Shown piece by piece: positions 45,419 through 58,115 of a DNA stretch of 64,000 bases. The stretch comes from Vitrella brassicaformis (lineage: Eukaryota > Sar > Vitrellaceae): positions 97,968 to 161,967 of the forward strand of contig CDMY01000201.1 of the NCBI GenBank assembly GCA_001179505.1, written 5' to 3'. Below the pieces are notes generated by a model. The model was not told the origin of the DNA, searched no databases, and was given only the letters and a program-made list of their open reading frames with translations. The translations under genes and the position numbers were made by a program. How positions within the stretch are numbered: the stretch's first letter is position 1; each line of letters opens with the position of its first letter.

Positions 45419-47705
45419 TCAATTGCCCTTGGTGGGCCTCTTGTCTCTCTCCTGTAGTGAGGTGCTGGTGTCGACCCTCTCCTGCCCCTTAAAGCCCGTG
45501 TGCCGCCAGAACTGGTCTGATATGGGGCCCCGCCTGCGCGTCAGCTCCTTCTTGGGCGCCTGGTGGGCCTGACGCAGCGTCACGGCGTTCTCCAAACCAC
45601 GCGCACTGCGCATCTCGTTGAAGCGCCTGACACCAGACGGACAGACGAAAAAACCGTAGACTGTTCGGGGGCTTGTCGGTGTGGGTATTGGGCATGTACC
45701 TGAGTAGGTTTGCTTGGTACTGGAGAATCCAGTCTCTGAGCTCAGAGGGAGAGAGGGGGCGGCACGGACACACACACAGGCCGCAATGATCAATGCTGCT
45801 GGTGCGAAATGTGGTGCACTCTAACCTTCTGACGCCGTAGTAGTCGAACTGGCGCGTGTTGTCCAGCCATTTCAACGTCTGCAGCCAAGCATCAGGGACA
45901 CCCACAGGCAGAGAAAGATCGACGGGTGCCCGGAGTCAACAAAGGCGGCCGGCAGCTTTTTGTTGGGTGGGTCGGCTGACCATTCTGTGTTGGAGCCTTG
46001 TGTCTGAGGCCAGGTAGGGCCACCACTCGCGAATGACGTGAGCACCTAGGGGCATGGTATACGTGTGACGTATCTGTCTGTGTGTCTGGGGTGTGTGGGA
46101 GGATGGGATGACGTGACGTACCAACTCTGTGTTCCTTGATGGCGATGCGCATGTCAGTGGACATGCTGCGAGGCACCTGACGACAGACACCACACACGTA
46201 GTTGGATGAGATGAATGCACGCACATCACATCAGGCGCGCACACGTGTCCGTCCGTCCGTCCGTCTGTCTGTCTGTCTGTGGTAAGCACCTTTCCGAGAA
46301 TGTACAGCCGATGAAAGAACTCAGTATAGGACACCTGCACACACAAAGATAGACAGACATACAGATACACTGACTGTGTGGAAACAATCCGTCCGTCCGT
46401 CCCCACCGACCATTTTGATGGTGATGACCATGGTGTTGTTCCAGCTGCAGATACGGCCCCAGTCCTCTGACACACACACACACACACAGACATGGAGGCA
46501 CCACACAGCGTGGAGTCACATATATGTGCATTAGCGTGGTGGCATCTCAGTTACTTCTTGTGACTCGCAGGTATCGCGTGGGATTGTCCTTGTTCACCAT
46601 GATGCTTGCTGCATTCATGGATGGCACACACACACCATCCATCCATCCATCCACTCTCCCTCCCACTCTCCCTCGCTCCCTCCCTGCTTCTCTCTCTGAA
46701 GCAGCATACATACCGATGTAGAGCCTCCCCGGATCGGCGTGGTACTTGTGCGACAGCTGCTCCTGCGCCCATTGGAGCTGCATGGCAGGCAAACACACAC
46801 AACGGACTAGTGGCTCTGTCACAACGTCCGTCCGCCAGTCCACACATGAAGAATGTTCTTACGGTGTTGAAAACGGGCTGTAGTCGGTGCACAGGTATGG
46901 CCGCCATCCAGTCGATGGCGTCCTGCAGATGCAGACCCTTGATCTGTATGTTATCCACCACACACAACACACAACACACAACACCACACCACACGCCAGA
47001 CCACACCACAAACAATGTATTGATGCACGCCTGTGTGTCCACTTGCCCCTCTCTCCTCTCTCCTCTCTCCTCTCTCCTCCCTCCCACCAGCCGGGCATAT
47101 GCCGTGAGCCGCTTGGCACTGAGCTTCAGCGGGACCCGGGTCTTGTAAGACCACGTCTGCGGTGGACCTGAACGAGGCTGCACACAGATCATCAGACAGG
47201 AGCGCACATAACATCCACGCGAGTGGGGGAAATGGCCAACTAGTATGTGTGTGTGTGTGTATGTATGTGTGCAGTGACTGACTGACCGGGTCTTCCTCAG
47301 GGTCTGGAAATCGCGGCCATATGTGCCTTCGCCGGCGGCGGTCGAGATTCTGGTGACGCACCAGCCGCCGACGCCATCTGATGAATGAATGCACACAACA
47401 CACGCACATCACATACTCTCCCTCGCTGCAGGCCATGCCATTTCCAACACTTACGGGTGCCAGCCCCTCCTGCGCCAGAAGGGGTTCCTGATCAACGTCC
47501 GCACACTGCCCAGAGATGAGCCGAAGCAGCTGGCAGCAAATACGGACGTGTTGTCATGAGGGAAGCAGGACCGCAGTGGTCCTGTTGCCGCTGCTGCTAC
47601 TGCTAGTGTCGGTGTGTGTGGCGTCGGATGTGCACTGCATGGCGGGGCGAAGAGGGCGGGAGGGGGAGGGACGCGCGTCACGGGACGCGAGCACGAACGA
47701 AGCAT
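45419..47705 (-). CDS. Organellar ribosomal protein uL22-like, with long extensions
   Basis: uL22 binds 23S rRNA and lines the exit tunnel. Thirteen exons (47705-47455, 47377-47287, 47177-47088, 46943-46863, 46777-46714, 46608-46555, 46466-46411, 46334-46290, 46176-46122, 46045-45981, 45878-45826, 45735-45700, 45626-45419) give 382 residues. The uL22 core is residues about 115-229: LSAKRLTAYARLIKGLHLQD, SHKYHADPGRLYIASIMVNK and a terminal strand NNTMVITIKM. The N-terminus (about 80 residues, rich in Ser, Pro and Ala with scattered Arg) resembles a transit peptide. A C-terminal extension of about 150 residues (VSYTEFFHRLYILGK, RRFNEMRSARGLENA) is not part of bacterial uL22. Mitochondrial rather than plastid targeting is a guess. 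Confidence 0.75.
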
Positions 47706-47738
47706 GATAAAAGACTGCCCTGGGGATGCAGATCTTTC

Positions 47739-47748
47739 CTAGCTCGCA
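47739..47748 (-). promoter_or_regulatory. TGCGAGCTAG promoter motif (one base shorter)
   Basis: It reads TGCGAGCTAG on the minus strand, 34 bp upstream of the uL22 start and 109 bp from the myosin start, inside a 151-bp divergent promoter that also starts with ATAAAAG near 47706. Confidence 0.4.
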
Positions 47749-47856
47749 CCTCCCCGGAAAATGGAAAACGGTCCCTTTCCACTGTGTCTGCAGCACCTCC
47801 GCAACGGTCCTTTCTGCACTGTTGTCGAACCTGCAGATTGATTTTGTGATTGGTTG

Positions 47857-50800
47857 ATGCACAACAGCATGGAGACGGCGTTCACTGTGTGGCACATCTG
47901 CAATGGCGCCGAGGAGAGCGGCCACTTCGAGATGGTGCAGCTGCCGGACGGGCATGAGTCGGCCGTGAGCAGTGACGCATCTGGGGACAGGATCACTCGT
48001 GATGCAGAGGGGCAGGTGATTCATAGCAACAAGGGGGGGAGCGGCGCTAGAAGTCAGCTGGTGCGGCTGTCTGCCGGTGCATGTGTGTATCGGGTGGACC
48101 CGGTGCTGCTGGAGGATGTGGAGGGCACTGTGGATGACTGCACGCAGGTGCAGACAGACCCACAATCAATGCAATGCATGCCATTGGATGGAGGGATATG
48201 TATCTGTGTGTGTTTTATTTGGTGGGTGCAGTTGAGTTATCTGAACGTGGCGAATTTGCTGGAGAATGTGCGTCGGCGGTACAGACAGGCGGGGCAGCAG
48301 GCGGCACTGTGCCACCAAATATACGTAAGTACGCGAGAGAGAGAGAGAGAGAGAGAGAGATTCATGATCCAACCGGCAGACAGGCAGACAGACAGACAGA
48401 CAGCACTCTCATGGTTGCCTGCAGACAGCAGTGGGCGGCGTGCTGCTGGCTGTCAATCCCTTCTCCTCTCTGAACCAACACAGCCATTGTCCCGCTAGTG
48501 AGGGCAGCAAAGGCCAAGACAACAAGAGCAAACCTGCGCTTTATTCGGAGGCCATGATGCGCACTTACTACGGACGGGGCCTGGCAGGCCTTCTGCGTGA
48601 CCCCCACCCCTTTGCTGTGGCTGAGGCTTCATACAAACAGCTGAAGGCAGAGCGGACATCTCAGAGCATCATCATCAGGTGTGCCCACTGGCAAGCAAAG
48701 GACGCATAAAGCCGTGGACAGAGGAAGAGACACAAGCAACCAATGGTCTGGTCGGCCGGTCGGTGTATGCAGCGGGGAGTCCGGGTCGGGCAAGACAGAG
48801 ACGGCCAAGGTGCGCCTGCCAGAGAGGTCATCCAGCGATTCAGCCATACTTGTGTGCGTCCTGCCTGCTCGTGTTGGTTGCTATGCACAAACCTCCTCCT
48901 GTCTGCATGGCATGCAATGCAATGCAGCACGTCCTTCGGTACCTGACGTCAGCGGCTACCCACGCGGGCGACGTGCCACCGGCAGCAAAGGGCTTCGACC
49001 TCGCTTCAAGGCTCCTGCAGGTCAATCAACGAGCGAAGCTCGATTGACAAACATACATCCATGTTTGTCAGCATGTGTGGGGGGCCCTGCATGTGTGTGT
49101 GTGTGTGTGCAGAGCAATCCGATATTGGAGGCATTCGGCAACGCACACACGGTGCGCAATCCAAACTCCTCTAGATTTGGTTGGTGCAGTGCAGTGTATT
49201 GGCCGGCCAGCCGACTGGGCAGCCCACACACGCAAGTTGGAGAGACACAAGTGGATGGATGGATGCTTCTTGTGCGCACCACCTCCAGGCAAGCTGGTTC
49301 GGCTGTGCATGAGCCCGAGTGGGCAGCTTAGGGGCGCCTCCATCGACACGTACCTACTTGCCAAATCACGGGTGGGGTGGGGCCGATACACACACACGCA
49401 CACCTGGATGCTCATTCATTCGCAAGGGGTGGCTTTGCCTGTCTGTGCTGCAGGTGGTGTATGTGCCAAGCCGAGAGCGCAACTACCACATTTTCTACTC
49501 CCTGTGTGAGGCGGCGACCGATCCAAACAGGCCATCAAAGCCCCTCCTGATGGACCCATTGCTGCCGCCGATCAGACAGGCCGAGAGCTATGCATACCTG
49601 CAATCCAAGGTGGATGGCTGCTGTCGATCGATATCGTGTCTCATTCCTTGCTCTGTCTGTGCGTGGCAGGACCCTCCAGCTGGCCTCCCTCTCTTTAGAC
49701 TCGAGAACATACAGTGAGGGAACCGATGAAGTAATTCATGGTGATTGAACGTACAAGCATTTTCGTGTGCATGGGGATGGTCTGTGTGTCTGTGTGTCTG
49801 TCTGTCTGTCTGTCTATGTGTGTGCATGGCATGTAGGGCTGCCTTTGAGGCGTTCCGTGTGGACCGCTCGACGCAGCAAAGCATATGGCGGACCCTGGCG
49901 GCCGTCATGGCACTCGGCAATGTGTCTTTCAACGAGGACGGGGGCGACGAGGCCACCAGCACTGTGGGGCCAAAGGGGAAGGAGGCACTGCTAGAGGCCG
50001 CTCACTTACTCGGTGGGTGTGTGGGTGGGGAGATGCATATCGCAGAAGGAAGAAGCGCAAATAAGCAAGGTGGGTGCGATGGTGTGGTTAGGGCTAGATG
50101 GTGCTGCGGATGAGGGCCACGGCAGCCGGGGGTATGCTCTGTTGGAGCAGGTGCTGACCACAAGAGGAGTCAGGGAAACCAGATCGACTCTCAGCAGTGA
50201 GTGAGCCAGGAACAATCACACGCACCTGTCTGATGCCTTGGGGGGTTGTTGATATATTGCAGAGAAGGCAGCTGAGTGGGCGCGGGACGATCTCGCAAAG
50301 GTCAGTCGGCCACATTGACACACGACGCAGATGAACTGACGTCTGCGCGTGTGTCAGACAGTCTATGTGCGGTTGTTCGCCTACATTGTGGGGCTCATCA
50401 ACTGCAGCCTCAACGCAGACATCGCCAGCAAGGACGCAACATCTGATGGAAACGACGAAAACGATACCGCCAGTCTGTTCATCGGCGTGCTGGACATCTT
50501 TGGCTTTGAGAACCTGGTCCGTCAGTCAGTCAGTCACAATCTCAATCTGCAGGCAGCTGTTAGTCAGTCATGGCGTTGATTCGTTTGCTTGTCTCGTTCA
50601 GAATCCGCACCTGTGCAACGGTTTTGAGCAGCTGTGCATCAACTACTTGAACGAGCTGCTGCACCAGCACTTCCTGCACGCCACCATCAGCACCGAGCAA
50701 CAGCTATACAAGTAAGGAGAGAGACTCACTCCTAGCACACACGCACCCGTGTACGTGTGCAGGAGTGAGGGTCTCCCTTTCCAGCCCAGCGCGCCTTTCC

Positions 50801-53413
50801 GTGACAATGCCGACCTCATTCAGTGCCTTGGAGGCACACAGGAGACGCCAGGCAGATTTCATCTGCTGGACGAGGCCACACGCAGCCCCGTCAACAAGGG
50901 CGCAAGCAGAGACGCACTCTTCTGCTCAGCTGTCAGACACACATCCATCCATCCATCCATCTATCCACACACCTTTCCAATGCCTTCAGGTATCGAGCAG
51001 CCTGGGGAGCCGGTTTTCCCACCGCATCAGGGTGTCGCCCCCTCCTCGCGCCACACGCGACGCGTCACAAGCGAGATCGGCCCACCCCTTGAGCGTGTTC
51101 CATTTCGCCGGCAAGGTCACATACGATGCAGACGGATTCACAGAACAAAACAACGACAACCTCCCACCAGGTGAAAGATGTGATGTCAGCCCATGCAGCG
51201 CAAAATACTTACAAGAATTGAATTGGGAGATGCACAATAGATAGTGTAGTGACTGTGTTTGTTCATCAGAGCTGGAGCATCTGCTGGCTGAGTGCAAGGG
51301 GATCGTGGGCTGTGCTCCGCAGGACGGTGCTGCTGCGACTGCATCGAATGAGAAGGGGAGGGGTGGTGCGGGCGGGAGGCACAAGTCGGCGGGGCTCAAC
51401 TTCGTGGGGCAGGTCGATCGGCTGCTCAAGACGCTCGGGGCAACAGTAAGCACAAACACATTCACACACCCAAGGCTGAAGAAGTGATTGATATGGCTGT
51501 GGCCTGGCCTGCAGACGCCCCACTTCATCCGGTGTGTCAAGCCCAACGTCAAACAGGTTCGTGCATTGATTGCATTGATTGAGTGGGGCATCCATCCATG
51601 TACCCCGAGACATGACATCAATCACTCCTGTATGGTATATGATGTGCCTTTGTTTGATCCCGGTGCAGCTGGCATTCGTCTTCGACCGCTCCAAGGTCTA
51701 CGAGCAGCTCGAGGAAAGGTATTCAACTGACACAAACGATCCATCCTTCCACACATTTCTGTCTGTCTGTCTGCACGTCTACTCACTGCACACAGCGGCT
51801 TGGTGAGTGTGCTGGAGGTAATGGCCCGCGGCTTCCCCTGCCGGCTGCCCTACGCCACCCTCCACAGTCGATACCAGCACCTCCTCCACCCCGCCATGCA
51901 GTCGCGCATCGCACCAAGAGACTTCGCCGACCTCATCACGGCATTCCTCAACATACCCAAAGGCGACTGCACTCTCGGGCTCACACAGGCCTTCTTCCGC
52001 CTCGGCTCGCTGCAGCTGGTGGAGCAGATCCAACACACGGCCGATGACAAGGTAGGTACGGTGCCTATATGATGCTTTCACAAAGGAAGCAATGCAATGG
52101 CCCTCATGGGTGCGGTGCAGTTTCGGCGTCGTTTGGCCGAGGAGACCTTTGTGCTGTGGCTTCGGAAGCGGAGAAAGAGGGTGCTCGGTGGCGTCCGCGC
52201 GGCCGTCAGGTTCCTCATCGGGGCCAAGAAGAGAAGAGGTCACACATTCACAGAACAGAGCCATCACACCACACCACACCCAGTACAATGAATGCCTGTG
52301 CGTGTGGTGCAGCTCTCGCTGTTGCGCAGGCCTGCCACCATCACCTGAAGCATGTGGTGCTGCCCAGAAGGAGACACAAGTGAGTGGATGGAATGGACGG
52401 GAGGGCAGCTTGGTACACACACGCTGAGCTCAGCCACCAGATCACATGTGTGCCGCGCATGTCATCAGGGCGTGTATCGTCCTGCAGACAGCTGCTAGGT
52501 GTCTCATCGCCCGGCGCGTCCTGCACACGCGGAGACAGCAAGAAAACGAACGCAGACGCATTGCCAAAGAGCAGCAAGACAGAGACAGGGAGGAAGAACC
52601 AAGACGTATCGAAGAAAAGCAGCGGCAGCAGAGAGAGCAAGAAGCCCTTCGAGAGAAGCAACGGAGAGAGGAGGAGATTGGTGGTGGTCATGTGGAGCCT
52701 TCAGCCGAGCGGATTATATCGTGGCTGTCGCCGACCGACCGAGACAGCGTCATCCCCACGGCAGAGACACACACCGAGGAGGACGCTCCCACATACGCGA
52801 CCAACGAACAAGACAACCAAACCAACAGCCGCAGCCAAGTGAAGAACAAAAGGAGCACACGGAGAGAGCCACCCTTCCCCCTTCCTGAACCAGCACAACA
52901 GCCGTCACACGACGGCAGGAACCATCAGGCAAAACGACGCCAGCATGTTTCCCTCGAGCCCGTGGATGACGAGAGAGGCAGCCGCGATGGATGTGTCGGC
53001 AACGCAGCCAGGAGGAGACGGCCATGCAGCCACTTGCGGGCGAGGGGGGCGGGGGGTAAGAGGGGAGGGACGAGTTGGTGGGGTGGCCGTGACGTCATGG
53101 TGATGGCCAGCCTGGAGCAGTGCATTGCGGAGTCTGAGATGAGGGAGCATGAGGTCAGTGAGAGTGAGGGGTGAGCAACCCACGTCGTGACACACAACGT
53201 ACCTTACGGAGGTGCCTTCCGTCTGCCCATGTCATGTGAGCGTGTTTCTTTGTGTCTCTGCAGTTGTTGCTGGAGTTGTGCGATGTGCTGGATGACGTCT
53301 ACCGATCACACGCACGGCCGCCACCGGACTACGCGGCAGCAGCGAGCAAAGTGGCCCGCCATCAGCGGCGGAAAAGTCGGATGGGCGGGGCTGTGGGGTC
53401 TGAGCCGCACTAA
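47857..53413 (+). CDS. Unconventional myosin heavy chain
   Basis: An actin-based motor. Twenty-four exons give 1,199 residues: 47857-48147, 48232-48324, 48425-48678, 48773-48809, 48928-49020, 49113-49179, 49289-49371, 49454-49609, 49670-49713, 49837-50012, 50092-50196, 50263-50300, 50358-50516, 50602-50711, 50763-50931, 50990-51170, 51270-51445, 51515-51556, 51669-51718, 51796-52051, 52121-52238, 52313-52379, 52469-53153, 53264-53413. The P-loop is GESGSGKT (214-221), switch I NPNSSRFGK (272-280) and switch II LDIFGFE (524-530); the actin-binding region has TPHFIRCVKPN. An IQ-like motif (IVLQTAARCLIARR) is followed by a charged ER/K helix (ERRRIAKEQQDRDREEE) and a basic disordered tail. The class cannot be assigned by eye; alveolate myosins are divergent. 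Confidence 0.95.
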
Positions 53414-53607
53414 TGTGTGACGTGTGTGTGATGCGACACACACACTCAGGCGAGAGTGTTGCATGATTGCATGTCATGACGTCAGTCAGAGTCAGAGAGT
53501 CTCACAGACAGGACAGGTTGCTATACAGAGTGATCGACACACCGACGAGTCAGTCGCAATGAATAAATGTACCCGCCCCCCTCCCTCCCCGTCTCTCTCG
53601 GACTAGA

Positions 53608-55479
53608 CTAGACTACTCTCCTGGTGTTGTAAGAACCACAACTGGGGTTCTGACACTTCAAACCTGACATAACCACACACACACACGACCACAGAGAGAG
53701 AGAGAGAGAGAGATCTAAGGCACTAGTCAATGTCCCCAGTCAGTCGTCTGCGTCTGTCTGCGACTGACTGACCGAAGAAGTGGAAGGGGGTGGTGGAGGG
53801 CCGCGAGCAGTCATTGCCTGACAGATGGGATGGACAGGATGGGACACACAGACATCAATCACATCGGACCATCCCACACTGTCATGGGATGGCCATGACG
53901 CTAGCTCGTAGCCTCTGCGGTGCGCTACCCACATGTGATCATGACGTCCGCTCGGTACTCGTCCTGCATGGGGGTGTTCCGGACTTGTCTGCAGACCAGA
54001 CAGACAACAAAACGATATATGAATGGTCCACACACATACTTAACTGACATCCACGTCAGTCATTTCGTCCGCCTTGCCTTGTCTGTCTTTTGCGCTTACT
54101 CGTCCAGCTGCTGCCATAGTGAGTCGTTGCTCATAATGGACGCGCTGCCTAATTGAACGGACACACACACATACACACACACAACTGAGCGTGGGGCGTG
54201 TCGGGTGTAATGCCCACATGACACACAAAATGGCTTACAGAGAGGGCAGCGAAGCGACGACAGGCCCGAGAAATCCGACGTTAACCGAGTGAGGCACTCC
54301 TGTAAAGGACACACCACATGCCATGCGATGCGCCTCAATCAACGGACAGACACCCTCCTAGTGCGGTGACCGCACCGGACCTGGTGGATGGTGTGTCCGC
54401 AGTTTCTGAGTATGGTGACGACCCGCGTGGAGTTGAACAGATTCTCCAGGCACACGGGGCAGTCCTGATGCATCGCACGCTCTGACAGATAGATACCACA
54501 CACACACACACGGCGAATGGCACTGGTCGGTCAGTCAGTGTCTGTAGCCCCCCTGCCGTCTTGGTTCGTACCGATGCACTTGTGTGTGTCCCGTATGCTG
54601 ACGGGGTAGCAACTGCCGCACGTGTCGCAGTGAAAGAAATTCTCACGACCTGATTGATTCGATTCAGACACACAAAGACCGACCACATACATCTGATATA
54701 TCCTGTCCACACAGGCAAACGTCACAATGGACATACACACACAAAGTCGCTCACCTCCAACGCGACAGATGCCACACCGATCGCAGTGAAAGGTCTGCAG
54801 CCAGCCAACCAACCAACCAGCACCAACAACAAGCCAACCCACGTCACAGGTAGGTGTGTTTTAATGTCGTCTGTGTGTGTGTGTGTGTGAGCGCCCAGCC
54901 CATTGATCGCGTTTCTTTGTTGCTTGCACACCTGTTTCTGATGTGCGCCGTCGTCCCAAAGGTGGCACTTATCGCAGTAGTAGGAGCTGAAGGGCTGCTT
55001 GCACTTGACACACGACGGCCCTGCCGGCTGCCGCTCACTGCACCGCATACAAACCACCTCACGCAGCCTGAACCGGTCCAACTCGCTGAGTGACACAGAC
55101 AGACAGACAGACAGACAGACAGATGGGTGGGTGTGGTGGTGATTGACTGATTGATGCTCACTGTTGCTGGTCAGGCGGCGTATCGCCGCCGTTTTTGACT
55201 GCGTTGTGGCAGTGTCTGCACCAGAACACCTCATCGCACTCCGGACACACCACCTTGCATGCCCGCTGCATCCAAACGCCCAGCCAGCCACCCGCAGAAC
55301 ACACACACACACACAACAACCGCATACAAACAGACAGACAGGCAGCGGCGAAAGGGAGAGATATGAGGCGGTATTCTTGATGTCTGGCGCTGTGCTGGTA
55401 GCGTGTGTACCCTGTAGTGTGTGCAGCCCAGCGGCGTTGCTGACGGTGGCTGTGGCTCTTCAGCCATAGCTTGAGCCAT
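53608..55479 (-). CDS. RCHY1: CHY and RING zinc-finger E3 ubiquitin ligase (Pirh2/RCHY1)
   Basis: RCHY1/Pirh2 is an E3 ligase; the plant homologue is the MIEL1/BRUTUS-type CHY-RING protein. Eleven exons (55479-55411, 55265-55162, 55085-54932, 54794-54755, 54649-54572, 54481-54381, 54299-54239, 54148-54100, 53988-53933, 53817-53773, 53663-53608) give 270 residues. The CHY finger starts at C19 (CTHYRRACKVVC). Next is the CTCHY zinc region (YYCDKCHLWDD, CDTCGSC, DTHKCI). The C3H2C3 RING uses C156, C159, C176, H178, H181, C184, C200 and C203. A C-terminal zinc ribbon (CNDCSRPST; KCQNPSCGSYNT) completes the full family architecture. It is convergent with myosin (195 bp apart) and divergent from LIS1 (165 bp). 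Confidence 0.92.
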
Positions 55480-55599
55480 AGTCTCGCGAAGGAAAAGGGC
55501 GGCCTCTCAAGGACAACTCTCGACTGATAGCGATACCAATACGCATGGCGAGTGTTGGTGTGACATGTGGGTTAAGGGTAAGATTGTCCGTGCACAATC

Positions 55600-55609
55600 T
55601 GCGAGCTGC
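55600..55609 (+). promoter_or_regulatory. TGCGAGCTGC promoter motif
   Basis: In the 165-bp RCHY1/LIS1 divergent spacer, 36 bp before the LIS1 start and 121 bp from the RCHY1 start. Eight core bases match. Confidence 0.4.
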
Positions 55610-55644
55610 AGGATTCCATTTACGTGGCTCCCGCTGGTCTCCCG

Positions 55645-58115
55645 ATGGAGGATGATACAGGGCGTACATTGGACGTAGCCATACGGCAGTACCTCGAGGA
55701 GCGGTACCCGCAACTCGCCTACTCATTCCACGAAGCCGCAAGCCTCAGCGTAGGAGAAGAGATGCGATGCAGGCAGCCTCTCCATCGCATTGCCCATTAG
55801 AACTGAAGATCTCGTATGGGATGGGTGTGTTGTGATATGTGTGTATGTGGATTGAATGGGTGCAGGATGAGCCTCGGCCCGACGCGGAGAGCGTGTTGCT
55901 CAAGAGGTGGCGTGCAGTGCTGCGGCTGCAGGTGCGGATCAGCGAGTTGGAGGAGGAGAGGGACCGCCTATCAGAACAGATAGAGCAGCTGCAGGGCGCA
56001 TTCAAATTCCGGGCGCCTCCCGGTAACTAACAGAGATCTGCATCATCAATTGTGGAATGGGAAAAGACCACACACACGCACACTACACAATGCTATCCAT
56101 GGCGGGTGTTGTGCGCTGCAGATGCGTTGCCGGCATCGGGTGCAAGTGCGAGCATGGTGTTGTGCGGCCACCGGGGGGGCATCACTGCTGTGGCCTTCCA
56201 CCCCACATACTCGCTGGTCTTCACCGCATCGGACGACGCCACCATCAAGGTAAGGTTGGTGGGCACTCGTGTGTGTGTGGTGAGGTGGGGTGAGGTGCTG
56301 GCGTGTAGGTATGGGACTACGAGAGCGATGGACGGCTGGAGAAGACCCTGAAGGGGCACACCGATGCCGTCAACGACCTGCACTTCGACACACACGGCCA
56401 CAGGTGCGGTGGGTGGGTGAGGTGCAGTGCAGCCAGCGGCGCGCATCGCATGGCGGTTCGTGTCTGGTCTCTTTCGTCTATGTGGGTATGACTGACTGAC
56501 AGGTTTGCCTCGTGTTCGTCTGACATGAGCATCCGTCTGTGGGACAGCACCCACATGGAGTGCATCCAAGCCATGCGCGGACACGACAACACCGTCTCGG
56601 TGCTCAAGACAAAACAAGACAAGACAATACACCAGCCAAGACACACACACCGCACCAAGCCGCTAGCTAGATCAGATCTATCCGGGTGTGTGTGTGTGTT
56701 GTGTATGCCTCTGGTGGGATTGGCGCAGGGAGTCCGTTTCGTGCCGTCCGGCGAGCAGTTGGTGTCGTGCTCGCGAGACCACACACTCAAGCTGTGGGAT
56801 TGCGAAACCGGGTGGGTGGCACACCTACGCAGGCAGGCAGCCCAGACGACGTGCGATGGTGCGTATGTGTGTGTGTGGATGGGGATGGACGGCTGCAGGT
56901 ATTGCGTGCGGACGTACGTGGGCCATTCCGATTGGGTCCGCACTGTCGACATCGCACCAGACGGCAAACTCTTCGCATCTGGCAGCAACGATCACAAGTA
57001 AGTGACTAAGCATCAACCACACCACACACACACAGAGAGAGAGAGAGAGAGAAACGTCTGCATCTTCTGATTGTGTTGGCCATGTGCTGTGCATGTGCAT
57101 GTGATGTGCAGCATACGAGTGTGGTCTTTGAGTGCGCCCCACGCCCTGCACGAGTTGACGGAGCACGACCATGTGGTGGAGGTCGTCGCCTTCGCCCCCA
57201 AACCCACCCTCATCCAGATCAGGGACGCACACGCACACGGACAGACGAGCAAAGCACCGCCGTCCACAGCAGGGGGGGTGACCTCTACTCCCTCGCGGAT
57301 GGTAAGCCTTCAATTGAGTGACTGACACATCTATACGTCTCGTGGATTGGATTACACGTCTGTGTGTGCGCAGCTGACAACGGACACATCTGAGGGCCTG
57401 CCCAGCGACGAGACCAGCCAAACTGGTCGGTTCGTGTGTGTGGATGGATGGATGGATGGACGGACATGTGTGTATGTGTGTGTGTGTGTGTGTTTCTGAT
57501 TGTGCAGGTGATGGCGGGTGTGTGGGCAGTTCGATGGTGCTGTTTTCGGGTTCGCGCGACAAGACCATGCGCATGTGGGACATATCGCAGCAGACCTGCC
57601 TATACGTTTTCGTAAGCTCATACACACACACACACACACACAGCCCCACACCCCGTCGACACACAGACGAACGTTGTGTGTGTGTGTGTGTGTGTCCCGT
57701 ACCCAACAGGAGGGCCACACCAACTGGGTGCGTGGCATCTGCTTCCACCCGTCGGGCCGCTACGTGCTGTCATGCTCCGACGACAAGACCATCCACATAT
57801 ACGACGTCAACTCAGGTACGATGTCACTTGTGCCTCGTCGGTTGGCTCAGAGGGGTGCCATGGCTGTCTGTCTGTCTGTCTGTCTGATGTGTTGCCTGTG
57901 TGTGTGTCAGGATACTGTGTGCGTAGACTGGATGGCGCCAAGGGCTTTGTAACCTGTGTGGCGTGCAAGCACCCCGCACCGCTCATCGCCGCAGGTGGGC
58001 GGGCCTGTTTGATGTGCTGAGGTGAATGTACGTCTGCATGGGCCTTCGTGTGCGTGTGTGGTTTGTTCATTCAGGTGCCCTCGACAGGGAGCTCCGGCTG
58101 TGGGCGTGTGTGTAG
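55645..58115 (+). CDS. PAFAH1B1: LIS1 dynein regulator (LisH, coiled coil, WD40)
   Basis: LIS1 binds the dynein motor ring. Thirteen exons (55645-55749, 55866-56022, 56122-56249, 56309-56403, 56503-56599, 56729-56811, 56899-56997, 57112-57301, 57374-57425, 57508-57611, 57710-57815, 57911-57994, 58075-58115) give 446 residues, near the usual ~410. A LisH motif ([20 protein letters not shown]) is followed by a coiled coil ([20 protein letters not shown]) and seven WD repeats: [52 protein letters not shown] and LRLWACV. A low-complexity insertion of about 60 residues (from [14 protein letters not shown] to GDGGCVGSS) sits between the fourth and fifth of these. All introns are in consistent phase. 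Confidence 0.93.
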
